A DNA stretch of 64,000 nt from an uncultured Prevotellaceae bacterium (GCA_947166905.1 CAMVFZ010000006.1:62001-126000); one strand, 5' to 3'. Counted from the stretch's first letter, positions 45,407-54,229 are shown. Numbers and translations are program-made. Notes: generated by a model not told the origin, from the letters alone.

Positions 45407-46360
45407 ATGAAACAGTATACAGACTCAGGTAAAAAAGATACCCGCAGCGGTTTTGGCGCAGGCCTTTTGGAGGCAGGAAAGCGCAATCCCAACGTAGTAG
45501 CCCTCACGGCAGACCTCAAGGGTTCCCTTAAGATGGACGCCTTTGCCGATGCCTTCCCGGAGAGATTCATCCAGTGCGGTATTGCAGAGGCCAACATGGT
45601 AGGCGTAGCCGCCGGCCTTGCAATCACTGGCAAAGTTCCCTTCGCAGGCTCGTTCGCAGAGTTCATCACAGGCCGCGTTTACGACCAGATCCGTCAGGAA
45701 GTCGCATACGGCAAGACCAATGTCAAGCTTGCATCCTCACACGCCGGCATCACCCTTGGCGAGGACGGAGCAACCCACCAGACCATGGAGGACATCGCCC
45801 TTATGCGCGCACTCCCCGACATGGTAGTCATCAACCCCTGCGACTACAACCAGACAAAGGCCGCAACAATAGCAGCAGCAGAGTATGACGGCCCCGTTTA
45901 CCTGCGCTTCGGCCGTCCCGGCGTTCCCAACTTCACGGAGCCGGACGCACCCTTCCAGATTGGTAAAATCTATAATATGAACGAGGGTAAGGATGTTACC
46001 ATCGTTGCTACCGGTCATCTGGTATGGGAGGCTCTCCAGGCCGCACAGGTCCTTGAAAATGAGGGCATTAGCGCAGAGGTTCTGGACGTTGCCACCATTA
46101 AGCCCCTTGACGAGAAAGCCCTTGTGGCATCAGTTTTGAAGACTGGTGCTGCGGTGGTTGCAGAAGAGCACAACTGCGCCGGCGGTCTGGGAGAACTTGT
46201 AGCAGGCGTACTTGCCCGCACAACCCCCAAGCCCCTTGAGTTCATAAACGGCGGAGACCGCTTCGGCCAGACCGGAACCCCCGCAGAACTCATGGCAGCT
46301 TACGGACTTGACGCGGCACACATTGTTGCAGCAGCAAAAGCAGCCATCGCCAGAAAGTAA
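45407..46360 (+). CDS. Transketolase, C-terminal (pyrimidine-binding) subunit
   Basis: A 317-residue partner of the preceding gene. GIAEANMVGVAAGLA carries the Glu that activates TPP, and SSHAGITLGEDGATHQ and the C-terminal domain (KPLDEKAL, EEHNCAGGLGEL) are complete. AGGAGG at 45394-45399 sits 7 bases before the ATG. The stop abuts the GTG of the sigma-factor gene with no gap, so coupling of the two is likely. Confidence 0.95.
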   Translation: MKQYTDSGKKDTRSGFGAGLLEAGKRNPNVVALTADLKGSLKMDAFADAFPERFIQCGIAEANMVGVAAGLAITGKVPFAGSFAEFITGRVYDQIRQEVAYGKTNVKLASSHAGITLGEDGATHQTMEDIALMRALPDMVVINPCDYNQTKAATIAAAEYDGPVYLRFGRPGVPNFTEPDAPFQIGKIYNMNEGKDVTIVATGHLVWEALQAAQVLENEGISAEVLDVATIKPLDEKALVASVLKTGAAVVAEEHNCAGGLGELVAGVLARTTPKPLEFINGGDRFGQTGTPAELMAAYGLDAAHIVAAAKAAIARK

Positions 46361-46894
46361 GTGACAGAAAAAGACATACAGGCAAAATTAAAGGCCGGGG
46401 ATTACAACCTGGCCTTTAATGGTATTGTAGACAACTACAGCGAGCGCCTGTATTGGCACGTGCGCCGGTTCACCCTTTCCCACGAGGATGCCGACGACCT
46501 TGTCCAGGACGTTTATATAAAGATATGGAACGCCCTCCCCAGCTTCCGCGGGGACTCTGAGCTATTCACCTGGATATGGCGCATTGCCACCAACGCAGCC
46601 CTAAACTATGTGGCAAAGGCCAAGCTTCGCAGCGCACTGTCGCTAAGCAGCTACGCCGCCGAGGCAGACCGTCTCATTGACAACGATCCATGGTTCGATG
46701 GCGACGAGGCAGAGCGCAAGCTATCCAAGGCGCTTGCTCGTCTGCCGGTCAAACAGCGCACTGTCTTCTGCCTCCGGTATTACGACGAGCTGTCTTATGA
46801 AGAGATATCGGACATCACAGGAACATCGGTCGGAGCGTTGAAGGCTTCCTACCATTTTGCAGCGGAGAAGCTGAAAGATTATCTTGAATTGTAA
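46361..46894 (+). CDS. ECF-type RNA polymerase sigma factor
   Basis: A 177-residue sigma-70 family factor starting with GTG directly after the transketolase stop. Region 2 is seen as DADDLVQDVYIKIWNALPSFRGDSELFTWIWRIA (landmark ends), and region 4 as LPVKQRTVFCLRYYDELS followed by a helix-turn-helix. It is followed by a putative membrane anti-sigma factor and a Spy-like periplasmic protein, suggesting an envelope-stress circuit. The first ATG-like options lie too far inside, so GTG is accepted. Confidence 0.92.
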   Translation: MTEKDIQAKLKAGDYNLAFNGIVDNYSERLYWHVRRFTLSHEDADDLVQDVYIKIWNALPSFRGDSELFTWIWRIATNAALNYVAKAKLRSALSLSSYAAEADRLIDNDPWFDGDEAERKLSKALARLPVKQRTVFCLRYYDELSYEEISDITGTSVGALKASYHFAAEKLKDYLEL

Positions 46895-46947
46895 AAAGTT
46901 CGCATAAAATTTTAAACCATCGGGATATATAGCTGTCTAAGAAAGCG

Positions 46948-47337
46948 ATGAAACAAAATCCTCATACAACACCGGAAGCTTACTTCAGCGACCTGAAAAC
47001 CCGCCTCCGCAGCATTCCTGAAATGCAGGAAGTGCCTACGGGATGGCAGCGAGTCAGGCCGCACCTTGCCATGGCAGCCGCATTCCTTGCGATTGTTGCA
47101 GTAGGAACAGCCATCCTGCGCAACACGGCCGGCAACCCTGCAGTGGCAAGCCCGGACTCCACGAGCCAGTACGAGCTGGCCCAGCTGGTGCGCACCAGTT
47201 CCCCTTATCTTTATGACGAGGACGCTTATACACAGGAGGAAGAAATGTCGGAGCCTACGGAAGAGGAAATCATCGAGTATCTTATCAGTACAGGTGTAAC
47301 AATTGAAAACATTGAAGCAGATGAAACAGAAGATTAG
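46948..47337 (+). CDS. Putative membrane anti-sigma factor
   Basis: A 129-residue protein with an N-terminal cytosolic segment of about 47 residues, one membrane helix (about 48-65, LAMAAAFLAIVAVGTAIL) and an acidic periplasmic tail (EEEMSEPTEEEIIEYL). Position right after an ECF sigma gene and this topology suggest an anti-sigma factor, but the usual zinc-binding HxxxCxxC motif is absent. It overlaps the Spy-like gene by 17 bases. Confidence 0.6.
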   Translation: MKQNPHTTPEAYFSDLKTRLRSIPEMQEVPTGWQRVRPHLAMAAAFLAIVAVGTAILRNTAGNPAVASPDSTSQYELAQLVRTSSPYLYDEDAYTQEEEMSEPTEEEIIEYLISTGVTIENIEADETED

Positions 47338-47836
47338 CTTGGCACTGGCCGCAGTTGCCGCCATGTGCATCTCTATTACCGCATCCGCCCACCACGGAGA
47401 CCCGGACAAATTTAGAAGCGAAAAAATAGCCTTCATTACTACTGAGCTTAATCTTACTCCCGCAGAGGCAGAGAAATTCTGGCCCGTTTACAATCAGGCC
47501 GCAGAAGAGAAAAAGGTTGCCCTTGAGACAGTAATCAAAGCTTATAAAGACTTGGGAAAGGCCGTTAATGACAAAGCCTCAGAAGCAGAAATAAGCAAGC
47601 TTACCAAGGCCTACCTGGATGCCAACAGCGCTTTTCAGACTATTGACAATAAATACCTTAAGGACTTCCAGAGCGTTCTTCCGGCAGAAAAGGTTGCAAA
47701 ACTTTACCTCAGCGAAGAAAAGTTCAGACGTCAGCAGATCCACCGCCTTGGCAAAAATAAGGACAAGGAAAAGGACAAGGACAGAGGAGCTATGTTTGGG
47801 GAAAGAGGTCCCAGAAATCAAAAAGATCGGCCATAA
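47321..47836 (+). CDS. Spy/CpxP-like periplasmic protein
   Basis: A 171-residue protein from the ATG at 47321; an in-frame TTG at 47303 only adds six residues before the signal peptide. The signal ends ASAHH. The mature part is helical with LTPAEAEKFWPVYNQ, the LTxxQ-like repeat typical of metal- or stress-responsive Spy/CpxP relatives, and a Lys/Asp-rich tail (KDKEKDKDRG). It probably acts as a periplasmic chaperone or as the sensor arm of the sigma circuit. Its stop codon lies in the loop of the terminator hairpin. Confidence 0.75.
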   Translation: MKQKISLALAAVAAMCISITASAHHGDPDKFRSEKIAFITTELNLTPAEAEKFWPVYNQAAEEKKVALETVIKAYKDLGKAVNDKASEAEISKLTKAYLDANSAFQTIDNKYLKDFQSVLPAEKVAKLYLSEEKFRRQQIHRLGKNKDKEKDKDRGAMFGERGPRNQKDRP

Positions 47837-47852
47837 GCCGATCTTTTTTTTT
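47821..47852 (+). terminator. Bidirectional terminator between convergent operons
   Basis: AAAAGATCGGC-CATAA-GCCGATCTTTT with a run of T to 47852. The loop contains the TAA of the Spy-like gene. The A-run on the left lets it also end the minus-strand FHA operon. Confidence 0.85.
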
Positions 47853-48996
47853 AATATGTCATATTGAATGTGACCTTTATCTTGTTGCCGACGAATTGCT
47901 TTGCCGTGTAACTGTATAGCTCTACAAAGAAATACATTGCCACCGTACCTGTGGTAGTTGTGGAATGGATTTCTGAATAGGGCATGAAGATTATCAGGTC
48001 ATTGTAGGTGGTTTTCGGATATCCAGGCTTGAAGGATTTGGAACCGACCACGTTACCATCGGCAGTGTTATAACTGCTGTTGGTATCTTTTATCGGGGAG
48101 CCATTGGCATAGTAGAAATATGCAAGGGCATCGCATTGGTCGTCCATACAGTTGTCAATGCTGAAGTTGACATGGATGTTCATTCCCTTCTTGCCGTCTA
48201 CATATACATTGTGGTCTACCTTGACCTCTTTGATTTCTGCAGTCCTTGAAGTTGTCGTAGTCTTGGCTTTGATCTCTACATACTCGGTCCTAAGCAGGTT
48301 GCCCTTGAAATAGAGTTCGAACCTGTAGCGGCCGGGTTTGTAATAGCCGCCGTTCTCTGTGCCCCAGCCTCCAAGTACCAGAGACTTGTCGCTGCCGGGC
48401 TCGATGGTATAAGTCCCGCTAATAGTAAAACCCTCCGGTGAAGCACTGTCATTTCTGCACAAGGTCCCGTCCGGCCTGAAAATTTTCCAGTAGAGAGTAA
48501 TTGATTTTGAAACACTTGCAAGACCAGTGTATCTAATCTTAGGCGCCAGATACCTCATCTCGTCGTCGTAAAGAGTTCCGCCGTACCACGTCAGCACTTC
48601 CCTTTTATTGTCCTGATTGCCGAAGTTGATATAATTAATATCCATATATCCCTTGGCCTCCAATTCCGATTCCTTCCTTCGGGCATTTGCGGCCTCCTGC
48701 TGGCGGCGCTGCTCTGCCTGGCGGGCCGTCTCTTCCTGACGGCGGGCGTCCTCGGCCTGCCTAATGGCCCTGCGGCATTCCTCCTTCTTTTGGGCAAGGT
48801 CGTCGTTCGCAGGCTTGTCCGGGCAATCTGCCGCAGCATCAAAGAACTGTATAGCCTTGGCGTACTGCTTCTGCTGCATCAGCTTGACGCCCTGTGCGCG
48901 AGTTGTCTTGTAGCAGTCGCAATCCTGGCCCTTTATGCTGATAAAGGAGCCAGAGAAGACCAGAAGTAATATGAGTAAAAACCTGTATCTGAACAT
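47851..48996 (-). CDS. Secreted protein with TPR-like/coiled-coil N-terminus (FHA operon, gene 8)
   Basis: A 381-residue exported protein; the signal peptide ends near residue 23 (IKGQ), with Cys26 and Cys28 right after it. Residues about 30-60 look like one TPR-like hairpin (GVKLMQQKQYAKAIQFFDAA), followed by a charged Arg/Gln/Glu coiled coil (about 70-112). The rest is beta-rich and contains GGWGTENGGYYKPGRYRFE, which matches the C-terminus of the neighbouring kinase (TSWGYDKGSHYSPGNYRVE). It is the last gene of the eight-gene operon, 7 bases after that kinase. I infer a periplasmic or surface partner in the same signalling chain. The family is not recognised. Confidence 0.7.
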   Translation of the reverse strand: MFRYRFLLILLLVFSGSFISIKGQDCDCYKTTRAQGVKLMQQKQYAKAIQFFDAAADCPDKPANDDLAQKKEECRRAIRQAEDARRQEETARQAEQRRQQEAANARRKESELEAKGYMDINYINFGNQDNKREVLTWYGGTLYDDEMRYLAPKIRYTGLASVSKSITLYWKIFRPDGTLCRNDSASPEGFTISGTYTIEPGSDKSLVLGGWGTENGGYYKPGRYRFELYFKGNLLRTEYVEIKAKTTTTSRTAEIKEVKVDHNVYVDGKKGMNIHVNFSIDNCMDDQCDALAYFYYANGSPIKDTNSSYNTADGNVVGSKSFKPGYPKTTYNDLIIFMPYSEIHSTTTTGTVAMYFFVELYSYTAKQFVGNKIKVTFNMTY

Positions 48997-49003
48997 GGCC
49001 TTG

Positions 49004-50797
49004 TTACTTTAAGATGAACGATTTTCCAAAAAGATTGTTATCTCCTTTCCATATCTCTACTCTGTAATTGCCAGGACTGTAATGGCTTCCCTTGTCATAG
49101 CCCCATGATGTAAGGAAGATATTATACGGATACTGGCTGGCAGATGAATTGGCCAGCACAGTTAAAGGAACCTCCTTTGTAAGGGCATCGTTCCACCCTC
49201 CATAAAACTTCACAACTACAGAGTCATCAATATCCTCGTCCAGGATTCCATTATACTTAAGGAAAAAGTTTATGCTGTTTACATTCTTGGCGTACAAGCC
49301 GTCGCTTCCTTCATCCAAAAGATTGTCGTCCTCGTCGTGATAGTTAATTTCTACGTCGCCAACCTTCATATAGGCAAGGCTTTCGCACAAAGAGTAAAGA
49401 CCAGCAGTCAAAGTGCTGTCCGGATAGTTAGGTAGCAGGAGTACGGCTAGCCTGGAATAATCTGCAGCGTTGCCAAAATTGCCTATCATCTTCTGGGAAT
49501 TGGCCGCCTTTGCCCAGGAACGGCAGGCCTCGTCCAATTTATAATCCATATCGTCGACAAGGCTGTAGTAATCGCCGAACACTTCCGGATAATACTTGGA
49601 GTACCTGAAGTCATAGGCCAACACGGTATCCAAAAGCACCTTGCCGTCCAGCAGGGCTTTGTAATTACGGGCATCTCCCGTCTGGATATAGGTCCGGCAC
49701 GCCGCTACATAATTGGTGTAAGCCTCTATCTGAGAATGTGCATGCCTCTTGTCTGCGGTAGAGAAGAACCAGGCCGCAAAACCACCGCCTACAAGAAGTA
49801 CGGCCACTAGGGTAATTATCAGCGACTTGTGAGACTTCTTGGGCTTGCCGCCTGGGCTTGCCGCCTGAGGGCCATCGGCCGCAGGGGCCGCAACTTCTGG
49901 CGCGAATGGAACCTCTACTTTTCGCTGAGTCTTGCGGGGGTCAAAGCCAGGCCCGCCGGCAAGGCGGCTGTCAAGTATGTTCTGCGCGAACTCCTCCAGT
50001 TCAAACGCCTTAATCCTGTCCCAGGGCTCCTTGGCAAGACAAAGGTAGATTACGTTCCTGAGGTCATCGGACCAACGGCTGTCCACCTCCGGCATATCGG
50101 CTCCGTTGCGAAGCATATTGCCACCCTGGCCATAGAAGGGCAGTTCGCCCATGGCAATCTCGTAGATGCTGGCGCCAAGGGACCAGATATCACTGGCCAT
50201 GATGGGGGTAGGATGGGAAGAGAAACGCTCCGGGCCCATGTATGCAACCGCACCGGCCTTGGCCGACCTGTTGGACTGGCTGCGCATGGTGGAACGTATC
50301 TTCTTGCTTATACCGAAGTCCGTGATGACAAAGTTGTCGTCGTTGTCTATAAGGATGTTGTCCGGCTTGATGTCCTGATGGACGATGGGATCCGGTTCCT
50401 GGCCGTGAAGGCAGGCAAGACCGGCCGCAACGTCGCGGATAAAGCGCCAGAGAAGGTTTTCATTCTCTGGCGTAGGCTCCAAAGTTCCCACAAGACGCGC
50501 GGCGGAACCCTTTGAGCAATAGCGCATTACAAGGAACGGCCTGTTCTCCCAGGTGCCAAGGAAAGACGCAGTAAGCAGGTTCTTGTGGTAAAGTCCGTAT
50601 GCAATCTGATACTCGGACATGAACTCTTCACGCCCGCGCTCGTCAAGCATTATGTAGAACTTTATGGCAACTTCTTCTCCGGTGGCATCGTTGACGGCCT
50701 TCCAGACTTCTCCGTAGCTGCCGGCGCCGATGTATTCCTGTAAGGTATAGGAATGGTCGCCGTCCTGAATTTTGATATTAGGCGTTAGCTGTTCCAT
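49004..50797 (-). CDS. Membrane Ser/Thr protein kinase, non-RD (FHA operon, gene 7)
   Basis: A 597-residue Hanks-type kinase. The glycine loop is GAGSYG (24-29), the ATP Lys is K46, the catalytic loop is HQDIKPDN (140-147) and DFG is at 160-162. The HRD Arg is replaced by Gln, so activation-loop control may differ from RD kinases. A Pro/Ala linker precedes one membrane helix (about 331-350, SLIITLVAVLLVGGGFAAWF). The outer part has a helical TPR-like stretch and a terminal beta domain shared with the 47851 gene. Its start overlaps the PP2C gene by 20 bases. It probably phosphorylates the FHA partners in response to an outside signal. Confidence 0.9.
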   Translation of the reverse strand: MEQLTPNIKIQDGDHSYTLQEYIGAGSYGEVWKAVNDATGEEVAIKFYIMLDERGREEFMSEYQIAYGLYHKNLLTASFLGTWENRPFLVMRYCSKGSAARLVGTLEPTPENENLLWRFIRDVAAGLACLHGQEPDPIVHQDIKPDNILIDNDDNFVITDFGISKKIRSTMRSQSNRSAKAGAVAYMGPERFSSHPTPIMASDIWSLGASIYEIAMGELPFYGQGGNMLRNGADMPEVDSRWSDDLRNVIYLCLAKEPWDRIKAFELEEFAQNILDSRLAGGPGFDPRKTQRKVEVPFAPEVAAPAADGPQAASPGGKPKKSHKSLIITLVAVLLVGGGFAAWFFSTADKRHAHSQIEAYTNYVAACRTYIQTGDARNYKALLDGKVLLDTVLAYDFRYSKYYPEVFGDYYSLVDDMDYKLDEACRSWAKAANSQKMIGNFGNAADYSRLAVLLLPNYPDSTLTAGLYSLCESLAYMKVGDVEINYHDEDDNLLDEGSDGLYAKNVNSINFFLKYNGILDEDIDDSVVVKFYGGWNDALTKEVPLTVLANSSASQYPYNIFLTSWGYDKGSHYSPGNYRVEIWKGDNNLFGKSFILK

Positions 50798-51950
50798 CTT
50801 CTACCTCCGTTTTAGTTTCTATCTGATTATTATCTCCTCCTTCCGATGGCTCCCGGGAATCCGGGGTGGGCGGCACCACGGTTTCTACCCCCGGCTCCTG
50901 TGGAGCGGGAGCGTTTTTCTTAAGTAAGAGTATTCCTGCCACCGCAATAACGGCGATGGTGATAATTATAGCCAGAATAGTCTTCCAGCGGGATTTCCCG
51001 GACGCAGTTTGCACCGCAGTAGAGGTAACTGCGGGTTCAGTACCGGCAATGACGGAAACAGGGCCGGCTCCGCTTTGAATTTCACACAGAATAGCGGTAA
51101 CATTATCGTACCAGTCTGCGTCTTCCGCAGCCCTCCAAAGGGCCTCGCGGCAAGTAACCAGCGATTCCCTGTTGGCAGCGATTATATCCTCCAAATTCTC
51201 TCCGGGGTAGTATCCGCCTGCGCCGTCAGGGGTCTTCCTGTCACGGAGTACACCGCTAAGGCCATCGCTGCAAAGCAGGATTATATCTCCGTCATAAACA
51301 TTGAAGAACCTGGTCTCCGGGCGGATCTTTTTGGAATCGTCGCCAAGACTGCGTGTTACTATGTTGCCCTGAGGATGCTCGAAGGTCTGGTCGTAGGTAA
51401 GCAGGCCCTTCTGAACCAGTTCCTGCACATAGGAATGGTCTTCTGACAGCATCTGGATGCCGGTTGCCGCATTGTAGCGATATGCGCGGCTGTCGCCACA
51501 CCAGCTAAGCGTAAGCTCGTTTCCAACAATCCAGGCAAGTATAATGGTGCTGCCCATTCCGTCGTGCTCCGGATTGTCAGAAGCATCCTTCTTTATTCTC
51601 TTGTCCGCCTCTGCTATCAACGCCTCAAGATACTTCTTCCTGGACTCATGGCTGGCAGAATTCTCTGCATTTATCTTTCCCGGAGAAAAGAAGTCCTGGA
51701 TAGTCTCTACGGCTATTTCAGAGGCTACTTCTCCGGCATTCATTCCGCCCATACCGTCCGCTACGGCCATGATAAGGCCGTATTCGCTCAGTTCCTTGAC
51801 AACGTCGGACTCGCAATGGCCGGTGAGGTCGTCGCTCAGGTTGTCGTCTACATAAAAGTTATCCTCGTTGCCGCTTCTGACGGCGTCCGGGTTGAATTTC
51901 CCGGCCGCATCGGAATAAGCGTGCATACGGAATGTGATTTTCTTGTCCAT
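50778..51950 (-). CDS. Membrane-anchored PP2C-type Ser/Thr phosphatase (FHA operon, gene 6)
   Basis: A 390-residue phosphatase. The metal-site motifs are present: RSGNEDN, VADGMGG (D65-G66), GDSRAY and CSDGLSG. After the catalytic domain a Pro/Ala/Ser linker leads to one helix (about 323-345, TILAIIITIAVIAVAGILLL) and a short acidic outer tail. Part of the linker (PVSVIAGTEPAVTS) is encoded by a GTCATTGCCGG-type DNA repeat. It would reverse the phosphorylation set by the two kinases of the operon. It overlaps the kinase gene by 20 bases. Confidence 0.92.
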   Translation of the reverse strand: MDKKITFRMHAYSDAAGKFNPDAVRSGNEDNFYVDDNLSDDLTGHCESDVVKELSEYGLIMAVADGMGGMNAGEVASEIAVETIQDFFSPGKINAENSASHESRKKYLEALIAEADKRIKKDASDNPEHDGMGSTIILAWIVGNELTLSWCGDSRAYRYNAATGIQMLSEDHSYVQELVQKGLLTYDQTFEHPQGNIVTRSLGDDSKKIRPETRFFNVYDGDIILLCSDGLSGVLRDRKTPDGAGGYYPGENLEDIIAANRESLVTCREALWRAAEDADWYDNVTAILCEIQSGAGPVSVIAGTEPAVTSTAVQTASGKSRWKTILAIIITIAVIAVAGILLLKKNAPAPQEPGVETVVPPTPDSREPSEGGDNNQIETKTEVEDGTANA

Positions 51951-51965
51951 GACAGGCCGGGCTGT

Positions 51966-53468
51966 TTATTTGATTTGTGAAATTGGAACTACACAGCCGA
52001 TGTTGCGGCCGGCTCCGGCAGAAACAATACCTACGACAACAAGGTTGCCGGACGGGTTGGTATAGAATACCGGGCCGCCGGAGTTTCCGTGCTCGTAGTT
52101 GGTATCGGTAGTAAGGATAATTCCGTTCTGAAGGCCGTTGGAAGCAACGATTGCGCTGCCGTAAACGGGATCTACGCCGGATGCGCCAACACCAAGGCCA
52201 AGCGGGAAGCCAAGAACGGTAAGGGACTCGCCCCTTGAAAGGGTACGGCTCTTGTCGGCATCGAATTCAAGTCCGCCGGCAGATGATCCGATGTTGGCAT
52301 AAGCATAATCGGTTTCGTCAATTGCAGCCAGCGACAGCTTGGTACCGTCATCAGAAGTGCCGTATCTATCGTGTGAAGAATCTATTACAAACTGGCTGCT
52401 GGACAGCTGAATGACATTGCCTGTAGAAGAGTAGGCGGCCAGGTGGACTGTAACCTTGCCTCCGTTATTGGCAATGGCGTTAAGCTGGGCCATGCTGTTG
52501 TTGGTGCCGTCTCCGTCCTGCCAGAAATTCCAGGCCTCGACTACGTGTCTGGCGGTAACAAACTTGCCGTTGGTTAGCAGGAAGCCTGAGCCTGACCAGC
52601 CGGGAGCATCTTCTCCGCACTCCAGCGTTCCGGAAGAGCCATCCGGCATGATGATATCAAAATACAAGGACTGGATAAAGTAAACGCCTGGCAGACAAGC
52701 ATCTATAGCATCATTATTTACGACACTTTTTATATTGGGCTGTACGGCCGGACGGGATTCCACGCTACGTAATCTATCCTTGATACGCTGGTTATCTGCA
52801 GCAAGCATCTCGTTGTTCAGCTGCAGGTTCTGAATCAGTGAATCCTTGATTGCACGCTCCCTTGCAGCCTGCTCCTTGAACTCTGCCAAAGCCTTGTCCT
52901 GCAGGGCAATAACCTTATTCTGACCAATCATGGCCCATACTCCAAAGCCGATGGCGGCGGCAAAGATGCACGCCAATATGGATATGGATGTCTTGTATGG
53001 ACGCAGAGCCTGCTTGCGGAAGAGATTCATCCTGGCCGTAAGGCCGATGCTCCTGACAAGACCCTTATCCCCCTGGGGAACAATAAAGCCCAGTTTGGGG
53101 CCGTTGACGGAGAGCTGAATCTCGTCACCGCTCTGCAAAAACCACTCGGAATCTATTTTGCGGCCGTTAAGGAAAGTGGAGTTTGTCTTGGAAAGCTGGA
53201 TAAGTTTCCATCCCTCACCGTCCTTGACGATGGCGGCATGACGGCGGCTTACTGTCTTGAAGGACTCGTCAAAGCGCACCTGGCACTTGGAATCGCGGCC
53301 CAGTTCTATCTGGTCCACGATTATCCTTTGGGATTCTCCTGCCTTGTGATAGGCCGACGCCACCTTGTGCTCCAAAATGTAGTATCGGCGTCCAGATCCT
53401 CCCATCAGGGAGCGCATGCCGGCTCCTATTGAGCCTGACATCGTTTTCTTATAGCTTTGTTCAGACAT
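51966..53468 (-). CDS. FHA - membrane helix - trypsin-like protease protein (FHA operon, gene 5)
   Basis: A 500-residue protein with an unusual build. A cytosolic FHA domain (about 45-125) has GRD (57-59), SRRH (75-78) and TNSTFLNGR (95-103), the phosphothreonine-binding residues. One membrane helix (about 160-181) is followed by a coiled coil (about 185-238). The periplasmic part is trypsin-like with H308 in TARHVV, D387 in ETDYAY and S463 in GNSGGP. All three catalytic residues are present, so it may be an active protease whose placement or activity is linked to phosphorylation inside. It lies 5 bases after the channel gene and 15 before PP2C. Confidence 0.88.
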   Translation of the reverse strand: MSEQSYKKTMSGSIGAGMRSLMGGSGRRYYILEHKVASAYHKAGESQRIIVDQIELGRDSKCQVRFDESFKTVSRRHAAIVKDGEGWKLIQLSKTNSTFLNGRKIDSEWFLQSGDEIQLSVNGPKLGFIVPQGDKGLVRSIGLTARMNLFRKQALRPYKTSISILACIFAAAIGFGVWAMIGQNKVIALQDKALAEFKEQAARERAIKDSLIQNLQLNNEMLAADNQRIKDRLRSVESRPAVQPNIKSVVNNDAIDACLPGVYFIQSLYFDIIMPDGSSGTLECGEDAPGWSGSGFLLTNGKFVTARHVVEAWNFWQDGDGTNNSMAQLNAIANNGGKVTVHLAAYSSTGNVIQLSSSQFVIDSSHDRYGTSDDGTKLSLAAIDETDYAYANIGSSAGGLEFDADKSRTLSRGESLTVLGFPLGLGVGASGVDPVYGSAIVASNGLQNGIILTTDTNYEHGNSGGPVFYTNPSGNLVVVGIVSAGAGRNIGCVVPISQIK

Positions 53469-53473
53469 ATCCG

Positions 53474-54214
53474 TTATTCTTTATAGAATCTGTTGATAAG
53501 GTTTTCGTTCATGTAGTTGCTCATATCGGAGAAGAGATCCTCTTCTTTCTTCTCTATGAAGTGCATGCTGAACACAAGGATAATGCTCAGGAACAGGGCC
53601 ACCAGGGTGGTATCGAAGGCCACTCCAAGCATATCGGTAACCAGTTTCAAACCCTCCGTGCTACCAGCCTGGTCTGCATATCCAAGGGCGCCGGCGATAC
53701 CCAGCACGGTTCCGATGAAGCCCACGGACGGAATAGCCCACGCCGTGTAACGCATAAAAGATTGCTCGCTGTCTACCTTGGCCTTATAAATGCCGATCTG
53801 GGCCTCAACCAATCCCAGAACCTCTGAAGAAGACTTGCCAAGACGATACTTGGTACAGGCCTTCTTGATAAGGTCTGTAAGATAGAACTTCTGACTGCGC
53901 TCCAGCTGCTGCATGTTGAGCTTTATCTGGTTTACATCCTCTGCACTGAGCAGCCAGTTCTCCTCTTCCGGGAGCAACTTGGCAGAGAAAGCGTCGGATT
54001 CATAGGACAGGCGCCTGCTGGTACTGAAGACCTCTGACATTCCGAAGAAGAAAAGGAAGTAGGTGAAGCCCTGGATGATGCCACCGGGGAGTACTCCTCC
54101 CAGCATTACAAGGATACGGGGCGGATCCTGCTCCGGAGTCATTACGACCAGTACGGCCATCACTGCTACAGCTGCTATGAAGCTGATTAACAATCTTACG
54201 ATTCTATTGTTCAT
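53474..54214 (-). CDS. MotA/TolQ/ExbB-family proton channel protein (FHA operon, gene 4)
   Basis: A 246-residue inner-membrane protein. Helices are at about 8-25, 33-56, 135-158 and 180-203. The family block is RYTAWAIPSVGFIGTVLGIAG followed by LVTDMLGVAFDTTLVALFLS, as in the TolQ/ExbB helices that line the ion path. A cytosolic segment of about 75 residues lies between helices 2 and 3. No tonB, tolR, tolA or pal is nearby. The adjacent gene (54230) supplies an ExbD/MotB-like helix, so the pair should form a complete channel. Confidence 0.88.
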   Translation of the reverse strand: MNNRIVRLLISFIAAVAVMAVLVVMTPEQDPPRILVMLGGVLPGGIIQGFTYFLFFFGMSEVFSTSRRLSYESDAFSAKLLPEEENWLLSAEDVNQIKLNMQQLERSQKFYLTDLIKKACTKYRLGKSSSEVLGLVEAQIGIYKAKVDSEQSFMRYTAWAIPSVGFIGTVLGIAGALGYADQAGSTEGLKLVTDMLGVAFDTTLVALFLSIILVFSMHFIEKKEEDLFSDMSNYMNENLINRFYKE

Positions 54215-54229
54215 GGTATTGTATTTTTC

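Noticed and set aside
44546-46360. Transketolase as a frameshifted gene
   Set aside because: The two halves break at the usual subunit border, and the second has its own AGGAGG and ATG. Split transketolase is normal in this group.
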